Positions 9,657-19,123 of a stretch of DNA of 64,000 bases are shown here, piece after piece (position 1 is the stretch's first letter; each line of letters begins with the position of its first letter). Below the pieces are notes generated by a model. It ran no database searches. It had not been told where the DNA came from and was given only the letters and a program-made list of their open reading frames with translations. The stretch spans positions 248,001 to 312,000 of the forward strand of contig CAWEUI010000013.1 of assembly GCA_963812195.1 (NCBI GenBank), in the 5' to 3' direction. Position numbers and translations under genes: made by a program. This DNA is from ZC4RG30 sp963812195 (GTDB lineage Bacteria; Pseudomonadota; Gammaproteobacteria; Steroidobacterales; Steroidobacteraceae).

Positions 9657-12600
9657 CTACGAGGCGGCGTTCGTGAGCTCCGCCAGCGCCCTGCGCAGAT
9701 CCCGCAGACGCGGTGGCTTGCCCAGTATCCGGTCCATGTGCGCTACCGCGTGACCCTCTGTGAGCAGCCGCTCACCCCAGCCGGTCAGCAGAATGACAGG
9801 GGTGGCGGGCGCGAGCTGCTTGACGGTACGCGCCACTTCGCGGCCGTCCACATGCGGCATGCCGAGGTCGGTGATCACGAGTGAATACGGCGAGGCGCCC
9901 GGTTGCAGCGAGGCGCGGAATGCTTCTATTCCCTGCCGACCTCCTTCCGTCGCCGTGAAGGAATGGCCATCGAGTTTCAGGATCTCGCTCAGCGACCGCA
10001 GCAGGATGGGATCGTCGTCTACCAGCAGGATGTTCAAGGGCCCCGGCAGGGCAAGGGTTATGCCCGAGGCATCGGGCAGGGGCCTGTCGGAAATGGCGAA
10101 TGTCAGCTCCACGGTGGTGCCTTCGTCGGGTTTGCTGGCTATGGCGACCTCGCCGCCATGGCGTTGCATCACGCCGTAGACCATGGCCAGGCCCAGGCCG
10201 GTGCCGCGCTCACCCTTGGTAGTGAAGAAGGGTTCCAGGCAGTGACGGCGCGTCTGTTCGTCCATGCCGGTTCCCGAGTCGGATACCTTCAAGGCCACAC
10301 GGCCTTGCGCGCCCAACTCGGTACTGATGGTGAGCCGGCCACCACCTGGCATGGCGTCGACAGAATTGAATACGAGATTGATCAGCGCTTCGCGAATCTC
10401 GCTCTCCATGCCAAGGATGGTGGGCAGGCCCTCGAGAAGTTCCAGGCGCAGGTCAATGACGATGCCCTGTTGCTGCGGAATGGTCTCCCAGCGTGCTCGC
10501 GTCAAGTCGCGTACCTGGACTACGAGCGCGTTGAGGTCCACCGCCTGCGGTTCGCCGCGTGAATCTGGTTGACGATAGAATTCGCGCATACGCGCAACAG
10601 TCTCAGCCACGTCGCTGGCTGCCTGCTGGATGGTCCTCAGCGACTGCATTGCCTGAGCGTCCAGTTCCGGCCTGCGCTCGAGCAGGGCGTCGGTATACAG
10701 CATGATCGGTGAAATGGCGTTGTTGATGTCGTGCGCAATGCCGCTGGCCATCTGGCCGAGCACGCGCAGGCGTTCCTGCTGCATGACCGCTTGCTGCGTG
10801 TTGCGCAGATCGTCGTAAGCGGCTTGAAGTGCCTCGTGCAGCTGCGCCTGGTGCGCGGCCAGCGCGACGTGTTCGCTGAGCTGGCGCAGAAATTCGCAGT
10901 CGCTGCCGGTAAAGCCGTTCGCGTTGAAGCGGGCGGCAACCAGCACGCCGAATACCTGCTTTTCCACATGCAAAGGTGCCGCCACCAGGGAATGCAGGCC
11001 TCCGGAGGCAAGGCGCTGTGGAAACGGGAACTGGACCTGTTCGACGTCCGGTTCATATACCAGCTGGCCGCGCACGCAGCGGGACAGGCCGTCAGCGTCC
11101 AGTGCGATCCGCTCACCGACGCCCAGCCCGAGCTTTCTGGCCAATGCATCGCTGGCCGCACCCACCGAAGTGACAGTCAGCTCCTGTGCGCCGGTCTCGT
11201 ACAGGCACACGCAACACAGATCCAGCGGTAGTTGCTCCTCCAGTGTGTGGATGACCACCAGAAGGATGCTGGCAAGGTCCTGGCGCTCGCCGATGGCGCG
11301 CGTGGTGCGTTCCAGCAGATGCATGCGCTGCAATTGCGCGTGAACCCGAAGTTCCGACAGCTTGCGCTCCGTGACATCCTGAAATGCGCCGCGCATCCGC
11401 ACCACGCGGCCGTCCTGTATTTCCGGCCGGCCGATCGTGCGCACCCATTTGTGGACGCCCTTTGCCGAGATGAACTCCAGCTCCAGGTCGTAGGCACTGC
11501 CATCGACAAGGGACCTCTGCAGGGCTGCCTCGATCCGGGTCCGCGACTCTCCCGGATAGAATTGCAGGCCGAGATCCCTGCTGGGTTCCAGCGTGTCCGG
11601 GAGGTCGTGAATGCGGGCAATTTCGGCCGTCCACATGCCCTTGCCGGTTTGCGGATCGAACTCCCACCCACCGACCTTGGCAAGCTGCCCGGTTTCCTCC
11701 TGCAGTGCTTCGCGGTCCTGAAGTTCCTTGTAGCTGCGTGCCAGTTCCGCGGTGCGTTCGCTCACCCGCAGTTCCAGCTGCTGGTTCATCGCGCGAAGCG
11801 CTCCGAGAGCCTTGCGCCGCGCGCGCAGCAGCCAGGCGCTGAGCAGCGTGAGCAGCATCAGGCCGGGAACCACCAGGGACATCACCTGGCGCAGGCCTGC
11901 TGTCAACGCCATCAGCTCCTGCTGCGGCACGTCCGAGGCCACGACCATCCAGGGCATCCGCGCCACCAGTGTTGCCGCGGAATCGCCAATAAGGGTGGCC
12001 GGGCGCACCTTGCGCCAGGTGAACAGATCCTTGCCCAGCTCCTGCCCTTCCTGTTGTCGCTGAACCTGCGCCCAGAGTCCGGGGTTGCTGCGTGCCATCG
12101 TGAAATCCGCGCGACCGGGGAGTATGGAGCCCCATTCCTGGTCCGGACTTGCGGCCCGGATCCAGTATCCGTTCGAGTCGAGCAGGCGCATCCGGTCGCT
12201 GTTGGCGGGAACCGCATGTTGCAGGTATCTGATCAGTTTCGCGCCGAGGTAATTGACGATACAAATGCCGCGCCGCGCGCCCGATGCGTCGAAGACCGGC
12301 GCGGCAAGACGCAGGGTGGGTTTGAGCGGCCTCTCCACTCGGCCGTTCTCGATGTTCAGGTCCAGATCAGATACGTAGAACGAGCCGGCCGGCAGACTGA
12401 TGGTCTGCTGGAAGTAGTCCCGCCCGGCCTTGTCCTGCAGCAGTTCGCGCTGCACCACCCTGCCACCCTGATCGACCCGCAGGATCTCCTTGCCGGAGGC
12501 GTCGATGAAGCGAATCTGGTCGTAGGCGGGATGGTTCAGGCTGATGAATCGGGCGCGTCGCGTCGCCGCGGCAAGGGCGGTACTCGAACCGGACCTGAGC

Positions 12601-12863
12601 CAGGCGCGCATGCCATCGCTGTCGGCAAGCAGACGCAGGTCGATGGCCACTGTCTGCAGCCTGCTGGTCATCAGATTCGCCAGCAGACTTATCCGCGTGC
12701 TTTCCCGCTGGCGCTGCTCGTCGATGACCTGCCTGGCTTCGATCCGATACAGCAGCCAACACGCCAGAAGGACTACCGCAAGCGCGAGCAGGGTCACCGC
12801 CAGACCTGCGAGACGCCCGGCGTGCCTTGTGGGTTCTTCCGGCAAGTTGCCCGTCACTTCCAT
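9657..12863 (-). CDS. Hybrid sensor histidine kinase with periplasmic sensor, PAS, GAF and receiver domains
   Basis: 1068 residues from the ATG at 12863; in-frame starts at 12893 (ATG) and 12953 (TTG) are possible. Membrane segments at about 20-39 and 331-347 flank a Cache-like periplasmic domain of about 290 residues. A coiled coil follows, then PAS (about 390-505) and GAF (about 530-680). The kinase core has the phospho-acceptor His711 in GIAHDINN, the N box near 833, DSGTG near 862 and GTGLGL near 888. A C-terminal receiver has Asp999 (VITDLGMP) and Lys1049. The H-box is of the type found in kinases where the receiver is on the same chain. It is a membrane signalling protein; ligand and target are unknown. 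No separate output regulator is next to it, so it may act through the chemotaxis genes or the xylan locus, but this is a guess. Confidence 0.88.
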   Translation of the reverse strand: MEVTGNLPEEPTRHAGRLAGLAVTLLALAVVLLACWLLYRIEARQVIDEQRQRESTRISLLANLMTSRLQTVAIDLRLLADSDGMRAWLRSGSSTALAAATRRARFISLNHPAYDQIRFIDASGKEILRVDQGGRVVQRELLQDKAGRDYFQQTISLPAGSFYVSDLDLNIENGRVERPLKPTLRLAAPVFDASGARRGICIVNYLGAKLIRYLQHAVPANSDRMRLLDSNGYWIRAASPDQEWGSILPGRADFTMARSNPGLWAQVQRQQEGQELGKDLFTWRKVRPATLIGDSAATLVARMPWMVVASDVPQQELMALTAGLRQVMSLVVPGLMLLTLLSAWLLRARRKALGALRAMNQQLELRVSERTAELARSYKELQDREALQEETGQLAKVGGWEFDPQTGKGMWTAEIARIHDLPDTLEPSRDLGLQFYPGESRTRIEAALQRSLVDGSAYDLELEFISAKGVHKWVRTIGRPEIQDGRVVRMRGAFQDVTERKLSELRVHAQLQRMHLLERTTRAIGERQDLASILLVVIHTLEEQLPLDLCCVCLYETGAQELTVTSVGAASDALARKLGLGVGERIALDADGLSRCVRGQLVYEPDVEQVQFPFPQRLASGGLHSLVAAPLHVEKQVFGVLVAARFNANGFTGSDCEFLRQLSEHVALAAHQAQLHEALQAAYDDLRNTQQAVMQQERLRVLGQMASGIAHDINNAISPIMLYTDALLERRPELDAQAMQSLRTIQQAASDVAETVARMREFYRQPDSRGEPQAVDLNALVVQVRDLTRARWETIPQQQGIVIDLRLELLEGLPTILGMESEIREALINLVFNSVDAMPGGGRLTISTELGAQGRVALKVSDSGTGMDEQTRRHCLEPFFTTKGERGTGLGLAMVYGVMQRHGGEVAIASKPDEGTTVELTFAISDRPLPDASGITLALPGPLNILLVDDDPILLRSLSEILKLDGHSFTATEGGRQGIEAFRASLQPGASPYSLVITDLGMPHVDGREVARTVKQLAPATPVILLTGWGERLLTEGHAVAHMDRILGKPPRLRDLRRALAELTNAAS

Positions 12864-13114
12864 GCTCGTTCGTACACCACGCCATCCCGACATGGATTGG
12901 CGCCGGCAGATCGATGACGAGCCGCCGGCATCCCCGCGATTGTAATGCGACAAGGCGGTCCCGCGTCATCACCTGTCCGGGTGCGCTCATCGAAGAATCC
13001 GACCCTGTCACCCGAGCTTGTCCTTGGACCTTGCAGCGGTCGTATCGCCGACGCAGGTGCTGCCTGCGTGATCCGGCTGGCGTATTTCGCTGTATCGGTC
13101 AAAATGCCGGACTC

Positions 13115-13948
13115 ATGCTGCGTGTACTGGCAACTTCCTCCGGGCTCGTTGTGGGGCGGGATGGCGAACTTCGCCGGCCTGCGCATCCGATGAGCCTCGA
13201 CGAGATCTTTGTCGATGCGGACCCCGTGCGGCATGTTGCCGCGCAGTTTGCGGCCGGATCCCCCCTGGAGGGACCCGCAGAGGCGCAGCTGCGGGCGCCG
13301 ATCCAGAGCCAGGAGGTGTGGGCGGCTGGCGTAACGTATTTGCGCAGCAAGGATGCGCGCATGGAAGAAGCGCGCAACGCCGGCGGTGGAAACTTCTACG
13401 ACCGTGTCTACGATGCAGTGCGTCCCGAGCTGTTCTTCAAGGCCACGCCACACCGGGTAGTCGGGCCGGGTGGGCAGGTGCGGATCCGCGGCGATTCGAA
13501 GTGGAATGTTCCGGAGCCGGAGCTGACGCTCGCCATCAATTGCGCAGGCCGGATCTTCGGATACACGATCGGCAACGACATGAGCTCGCGCGACATCGAG
13601 GGGGAAAATCCGCTGTACCTGCCACAGGCCAAGACCTACCTGGGCAGCGCCGCGCTCGGCCCCTGTCTCGTGGTCTGCAACGAATTGCCGGGTCCGGAGC
13701 TGATGATTCGGCTGGAGATCATCCGTAGCGCGCGTGCGGTGTTCGCGGGCGAGATCAGCGTCGGGCAGATCAAGAGGCCACTGCCATCGCTGGTCGAGTT
13801 CCTGTTTCGCGACAATGCCTTTCCAAGAGGCGCCTATCTGATGACCGGAACCGGCATCGTGCCGCCCGACGATTTCACGCTCGAGGGCGGCGACGAGATC
13901 CGGATCACGATCGATCCGGTCGGTACACTGCACAACACCGTGGCCTGA
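13115..13948 (+). CDS. FAH-family 2-keto-3-deoxy-D-pentonate (xylonate/arabinonate) dehydratase
   Basis: 277 residues. Strong recall of the archaeal 2-dehydro-3-deoxy-D-arabinonate dehydratase and bacterial XylX-type enzymes: the blocks YDRVYDAVRPELFFKATPHR, WNVPEPELTLAI, GENPLYLPQAKTY and TGTGIVPP line up closely. These enzymes convert 2-keto-3-deoxy-xylonate or arabinonate to alpha-ketoglutarate semialdehyde in the Weimberg oxidative pentose pathway. The acidic metal ligands in PEPEL are present. The ATG at 13115 fits the family; an alternative is 13190. It is convergent with the GH43-symporter-GH10 genes and gives the locus a pentose-catabolic step. Other Weimberg enzymes are not in the window. 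Confidence 0.8.
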   Translation: MLRVLATSSGLVVGRDGELRRPAHPMSLDEIFVDADPVRHVAAQFAAGSPLEGPAEAQLRAPIQSQEVWAAGVTYLRSKDARMEEARNAGGGNFYDRVYDAVRPELFFKATPHRVVGPGGQVRIRGDSKWNVPEPELTLAINCAGRIFGYTIGNDMSSRDIEGENPLYLPQAKTYLGSAALGPCLVVCNELPGPELMIRLEIIRSARAVFAGEISVGQIKRPLPSLVEFLFRDNAFPRGAYLMTGTGIVPPDDFTLEGGDEIRITIDPVGTLHNTVA

Positions 13949-13953
13949 GCCGT

Positions 13954-15571
13954 TCAACGCTCCAGGTAGGTGAAGAACTCGAAGTCGGCAGCATGCTGCC
14001 GGCCGCTGATGTCGTGGCAGGCCATGCCCACGAATGCGCCGGTGAAGCTCTTGGACATGCCCCGGCCGGCTTCGTCGGAGATCACCGCGTAATCCAGCTC
14101 GCCCTCGTGGGAGGTCCAGCGTTCGCCGTCCAGTGACCACGAGAAGCGCAGGGCCGCGAAATCCACGTCGGCGCGCAGCCAGACGGCCTTGCCGCGCGGC
14201 AACGGGATGAACTGCGCCGATTCGAGCGGGTAGGCCAGGTTGAAGCGTTCTTCACCGAGGCAGCTGACGATGGCCAGCTGCTTCTCACCGGCCTCATCGC
14301 AGGTGATGTGCAGATAGTGGAACTTGTGCGCGTTGTAGTAGCAGATGAGGCCCGCGCATTGCTGGAACGTTTCGGGCTCGAACTCGACCCGGGTCTTTGC
14401 CGTGAAGCAGAAGGCCTGCTGGCGCCGCGCGACCAGTGCCTGCCTGAACCACGACCCGAAGGACTCGGCGCCATACAGCCGCAGAAAGCCGGGGCGCGCC
14501 TGCAATGAGAACAGCGACTCATCCCGGGGCGCACGCAGCCACTGGAAATCCGGTGGCAGTTGCCCGCCATCGAAGGTGGTGCGCGCCGGCGCCTGTGGCC
14601 AGGGGTGCGCAGCAAGCTCCGGCGCGGGAGTCTCCAGGTCCGGCGTGTTGCCGCCGTTGGCCAGCCGCAGCCACCCGTCCTGCGTCCAGTACGCCTTCTG
14701 GATGGCGGTTTCCCGGCCCATCGGGCAGTGCCGCTGATCGCTGGTCGAATGCAGCGACAGCGGGCGGCCGCACAGGTGCACCAGGTAAGTCTCGCCGCTC
14801 TGGGTCTGCACCCAGTCGGCGTGGCCCGCGCGCTGCAGGGGCAGCTGCGGGTCGTCCTTCGACGTCAGGATGTGCTTGATGGGATCGAGCTCGTAAGGTC
14901 CCTCCAGCCGGCGTGATCGAGCCATCGTGACGGCATGCGAGTAGCCGGTGCCACCTTCGGCCGTGAGCAGGTAGTACCAGCCGTTGCGCTTGTACAGGTG
15001 CGGTCCTTCGGTCAGACGCAGCTCCGTGCCCTGGAAAATGTTGCGGATCGGACCGACGAGTCTGCCGCGCATCGTGATCGTATTCCTGCAGCACGATGCC
15101 GTGGAACGGGTGATTGCCGGGTCGATAGTCCCATACCATGTTGACCAGCTACTTGCGGCCGTCCTCGTCGTGGAACAGCGAGGGATCGAAGCCGCTGCTG
15201 TTCAGGGGAATGGGGTCCGACCAGCGGCCGTCGATGCTCGCGCACGTGGTCACGGTAGTTGTGCGTGTCCTTGAAGCTGCCCTCGTGGCGCTTCACGTCG
15301 GTGTAGACCAGCCAGAACAGCCCGTCCGCCCAGCTCAGGCACGGTGCCCAGATGCCGCAGGAGTCCGGATTGCCGCGCATGTTCAGCTGGCCGGCGCGGT
15401 CCAGCGGATGCGTGAGAGACGCCAGTGCACCAGGTCGCGCGAGTGATGGATCTGCACGCCCGGATACCACTCGAACGTGGAGGTGGCGATGTAGTAGTCA
15501 TCGCCGACGCGCACGATCGAAGGATCCGGATTGAACCCGGGAAGAATCGGATTCCGGATCATCTGGGACAT
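13954..15571 (-). pseudogene. GH43 beta-xylosidase / arabinofuranosidase, split by three indels and a nonsense codon
   Basis: Undoing the changes gives about 538 residues, the size of two-domain GH43 xylosidases. It starts at 15571 with the typical NPILPGFNPDPSIVRVGDDY carrying the catalytic base Asp, followed by GIWAP. The catalytic acid Glu lies in TEGPHLYKRN. A C-terminal beta-sandwich (about 14600-13960) completes it. There is no signal peptide, so it would be cytoplasmic and act on imported xylo-oligosaccharides. Changes: a missing base near 15408, an extra base near 15252, TAG in place of Trp at 15149-15151, and an extra base near 15074. It is the last gene of the GH10-symporter-GH43 run. 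Confidence 0.82.
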
Positions 15572-15591
15572 GGCGGGATCATAGCAGCCGC

Positions 15592-16968
15592 TCAACGCGG
15601 CTCCTGCCAGCCACGCGTCAGTCTGTAAAACTGCAGGCAGACCAGAACGAGCAAGGCGCCAACCACCGTGCTGCCGGCGAAGGCAAACATGATGCCGGTG
15701 AGCGCGTGCGGGGTCTGCGTGACATTGGGCTGGTAGCCGAACCAGCCCAGGAACTGGCCCGTGAAGAAGCCGCCGAAGGCGTTGCCCATCTTCAATGCGA
15801 ACAGATGTCCGCCGCAGAACATCGCCATGGCGCCCTTGCCGATGGTCCTCAGGCCGTAGTCGACCGTATCCGGCACGGTCGAAAACAACATGGGCACGAA
15901 CATCATGTGGAAGAAATTCGGATGACATCACCAGGCAGCAGCGCCGTGAAGCACCGATTCGCGCGGAATCAGGAACAGCAGCAGGTTCATCACGATAGTG
16001 CCGCCCAGCGCGAACTTCATCACCGATACCTTGCACCAGGACTTCGACCAGCCGGTTGGCCATCACGGCCCCGGCCACGCCGGCCAGCATGGTCATGCCG
16101 AGGAAGGCGGAAAGCCTGGAAGAGGTGCTGCCCATGAACCGGCCAGCCAGGCCGGCAGGTGGTTGATCAGGTAGTAATCGACGAAGTAGGGCTTGGCGGC
16201 GCTTTGCATCGCGCCGCGGGTCATGATGATCAGCGTGGCCAGGGCGATGATCAGCCACTGCGAGTTGGTGAACATGGCCTCCACATCCTGCAATGGGTTG
16301 CGCCTCGGGCTGCATCCGGATCAGCCGTGATGTATTCCTTCGTGAAGCGCGAAGACAGCCGAGGAAGCAGACCACGCCGATGATGGCCATCACCGTCATC
16401 GCAAGCGGGAACCCGAGCCGGTAGTTCTCCGGCTGATCCCCGCCGCCCAGCAGCTTGGCCAGGGGAAATATCGAGGTCGGTGACCAGGAAGCCACCGACC
16501 ATCGCCATGGCGAAGCGCCAGGTCTGCAGGTTGCCGCGCTCCTCGCTGTCCTCGGTCATCACGCCGCCAAGCGCCGAGTAGGGCATGTTTACCGCCGTGT
16601 AGGCCGTCATCAGCAGCGCGTAACTGATGTAGGCGTAAACAAGCTTCGTGCCCATGCCGGCATTGGGCGTGACGAACGCGGCCACGGCCAGCAGGCCGTA
16701 GGGAATCGCCACCCAGAGCATCCACGGCCGGTAGCGCCCGTGCTTGGAGCGTGTGCGGTCGGCGACCGCACCCATCATGGGGTCGGTGATGGCGTCGAAG
16801 AGCCGTACCACGAGCATCAACGTGCCGGCGGCGGCGGCCTGTGATGCCGTAAACGTCCGTGTAGAAGTACAGCAGGACGTTGATGACGGCCTGGTAGACG
16901 ATGTTGCTGGCGGTGTCGCCCAGGCCGAAGCCGAACTTTTCCAGCAGTGTCAGGTTCTGTTTGGCCAT
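15592..16968 (-). pseudogene. GPH-family sugar:cation symporter (XynP/XynT-like), heavily frameshifted
   Basis: Reading through about eight indels gives roughly 458 residues with the start MAKQNLTLLEKFGFGLGDTA and the signature RLFDAITDPMMGAVADRT of the glycoside-pentoside-hexuronide transporter family, twelve membrane segments in all. These proteins import beta-xylosides and other oligosaccharides with sodium or protons. Frames change near 16850, 16460, 16350, 16290, 16130, 16030, 15935 and 15920, four gains and four losses of one base, which sum to zero. It lies between GH10 and GH43 genes, which fits import of xylan fragments. Confidence 0.78.
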
Positions 16969-16985
16969 CGTGCGTGCTGCCCGCC

Positions 16986-18164
16986 CTAGAGTTCCCTGAT
17001 CGCGAGCTGCATCAGCCGGTCATAGGCCGGCTTGGGCTGCATCTTGCGGTCGAACAGCAGGGGATAGTTGGTGCGCCCCGGGATGGGGAAGTTGTTCTTC
17101 CACGAGATGCCGTCGTACAGGCCCCAGAATGTCACGCGCTCGACTCTGGCAACGTGGCGGAAGAGTATCCGGAACAGCTGTTCGTAGCGGTCGGCCAGCT
17201 TCTGCTGCATTTCGTCGGGCAGACCGTCGGGCCATGGGTCGTTCTCGCGCGAATACTGGATGCGGTTCGCCACGTCCGCGGTCTTCTGGTTGGGATTCGG
17301 CAGTACGTCCACATCCAGTTCGGTGATGTGTACCTGCAGTCCCATGGCGGCGTAGGTGGCAATGCTCTTCTCCCACTCCTCCAGATCCGGGTAGTCCAGC
17401 CCCACGTGGCTCTGCAGTCCGATGCCGTTGATCGGCACGCCGCGGTCCAGAAAGTCCCTGAGCACGCCCACCAGGAATTTGCGCTTGGCGGGGTTGTGCA
17501 TGTTGTAGTCGTTGTACAGCAGGTTGGCCTTCGGGTCGGCCGCGTGCGCGAAGCGGAAGGCCCGCTCCATGAAATCGTCGCCGATGATGTCGTGCCAGCG
17601 CGAGTGACGCCAGCCGTTGCCTTCGTCGATGGCCTCGTTGACCACGTCCCAGGCCCACACCCGCCCCTTGTAGCGTCCGACCAGCGTATCGATGTGCTCG
17701 TGCATCTTGCCGAGCAGCGCCTCGCGGGTCAGAGGCTTGCCCTGCGCATCCACGAAGATGCTGTTCGGCACCTGCGAGTGCCAGACCAGCGTATGGCCCA
17801 CCGCGTCCATCCCGTGCCGGTTGGCGAAGTCCACCAGCCGGTCGGCGCGCTGCCACTGCCAGTTGACGCCGTCCGGCCGGATCACGCCCCATTTCATGGC
17901 GTTCTCGCCGGTCACGGAATTGAACTCACGCGCGATCAGATCCAGCTGCGCCTTGATCTGCCGGTCCAGCGCCTGGTTGCTCACCGCGACGCCGATGCGA
18001 AATGCCTTGCGATAGGCCCGGGAAAGCCCGCTGCCCTGCAACGCCCTGGCAATCGCCGCGTGCTTTGCCAGTGCCAACCCGCCCATGGCAAGCGCGCCAT
18101 TCACAAGGACGGCGCGGCGGCCGCGCGAGACAGGCTGGGGGATGGAGTTTGCCCTGCTTGGCAT
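16986..18164 (-). CDS. GH10 endo-1,4-beta-xylanase, exported
   Basis: 392 residues from the ATG at 18164, chosen because GAGGA lies seven bases upstream; an in-frame ATG at 18188 has none. The N-terminus has a twin-arginine-like export signal (SRGRRAVLVNGALAMGGLAL). The catalytic (beta/alpha)8 domain carries the acid/base Glu177 in WDVVNEA and the nucleophile Glu282 in ITELDVD, with WHSQVP near 128. It cuts the xylan backbone outside the cytoplasm. It is the first gene of the minus-strand run GH10-symporter-GH43. Confidence 0.93.
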   Translation of the reverse strand: MPSRANSIPQPVSRGRRAVLVNGALAMGGLALAKHAAIARALQGSGLSRAYRKAFRIGVAVSNQALDRQIKAQLDLIAREFNSVTGENAMKWGVIRPDGVNWQWQRADRLVDFANRHGMDAVGHTLVWHSQVPNSIFVDAQGKPLTREALLGKMHEHIDTLVGRYKGRVWAWDVVNEAIDEGNGWRHSRWHDIIGDDFMERAFRFAHAADPKANLLYNDYNMHNPAKRKFLVGVLRDFLDRGVPINGIGLQSHVGLDYPDLEEWEKSIATYAAMGLQVHITELDVDVLPNPNQKTADVANRIQYSRENDPWPDGLPDEMQQKLADRYEQLFRILFRHVARVERVTFWGLYDGISWKNNFPIPGRTNYPLLFDRKMQPKPAYDRLMQLAIREL

Positions 18165-18230
18165 GGTGGTTCCTCGTATCCGGTTCATGTGCCCGCGCCG
18201 CCATGGACTGACCCCGGCCCGGACTGGTTT

Positions 18231-18247
18231 TGGTCAGCATATGCTTA
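18231..18247. promoter_or_regulatory. Palindrome overlapping the likely GH10 promoter
   Basis: AGCATATGCT at 18236-18245 is a perfect 10-bp palindrome. On the minus strand it contains TATGCT, a plausible -10 element about 75 bases before the GH10 start. A LacI-type or similar repressor of xylan genes could bind here, but the centre and flanks do not match any operator I can name with confidence. No regulator gene of that kind is in the window. Confidence 0.25.
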
Positions 18248-18459
18248 GGGCCCGCGGCGCCGCAATCGTCACGGCTGGCGCATCTCATCGACACGCGTCG
18301 ATATGTTCAGCCCCTGATGTATTCGTGCGCGGCGTCCGCAGCGGACGGCATGTGGGCACTGGCTCGCGCGCTGCAGTGTTGTCGGGGCTGGAGATGATCC
18401 TCACGGCAACGCATACTGGCCAGCATGATCCGTCCTCCTGTCGGCATCGGGAGTGAATC

Positions 18460-19047
18460 GTGAACAGCAGGATTCGATTGGCGACAATCTGTTTGAGCGT
18501 CGCTGTGGCTTCGACGCTGTGCTGGACGTCCGCCACCAGTGTGCATGCCGCGCCCGCAGTGGCGCCCGAGGCTGCACCGCCGCCCGTGAAGCATCTGCAC
18601 CGGCTCGGCGTGGTTCGGGTGCGGGGCAACGAGCGCCTCGCCCGCTCGATCCTGGCCGCGGAGGATGAGTTCTTCGGGCTGTACAACGCGCTGAACCGGG
18701 ATGACGACTACTACATCAGTTGCGGGCACACGAAGATCAAGGCGGATGTGGTGCGCCGACAGTGCGGCGCGAGATTCGTACCCGACGACGTTGCAGTGCG
18801 CTCCTATGGAGCCGGCACATGTTCCGGCATCGTGCATGGATGCAGCGGCGTGGGATTGGCATTCCACACGGCGCATCCATCGGAGGCGATTCCTCCCGCG
18901 TTCATGGAGCGTCCCAACACCTTCCGGAACAACCTGCTGAAGGTGATCAACGGTGATCCGGTGCTGTTGCGCAAGTACCATCACCTGCTCGGGCTGTACC
19001 GGCAGATGGATGCGAGCCAGCAGCAGGATGCACAGCACGGCCAGTGA
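18460..19047 (+). CDS. Exported protein of unknown function
   Basis: 195 residues from a GTG start with GGGAG eight bases upstream. A signal peptide covers about the first 30 residues (ending TSVHAAP), then a short Ala/Pro linker and a compact domain with four Cys (CGH, RQCG, GTCS, HGCSG) that could make two disulfides. The block RLARSILAAEDEFFGLYNAL looks well conserved, but I cannot name the family. It is divergent from GH10, separated by 295 bases, and upstream of the acetylesterase. A role in the xylan locus is possible by position only. Confidence 0.7.
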   Translation: MNSRIRLATICLSVAVASTLCWTSATSVHAAPAVAPEAAPPPVKHLHRLGVVRVRGNERLARSILAAEDEFFGLYNALNRDDDYYISCGHTKIKADVVRRQCGARFVPDDVAVRSYGAGTCSGIVHGCSGVGLAFHTAHPSEAIPPAFMERPNTFRNNLLKVINGDPVLLRKYHHLLGLYRQMDASQQQDAQHGQ

Positions 19048-19123
19048 AGCGGCCGATGCAGGTGCTTAAGAGCCGGCCGGGATGGGCGGATACAATGAAG
19101 ACCCGATGGATTGGGGACGCCAC

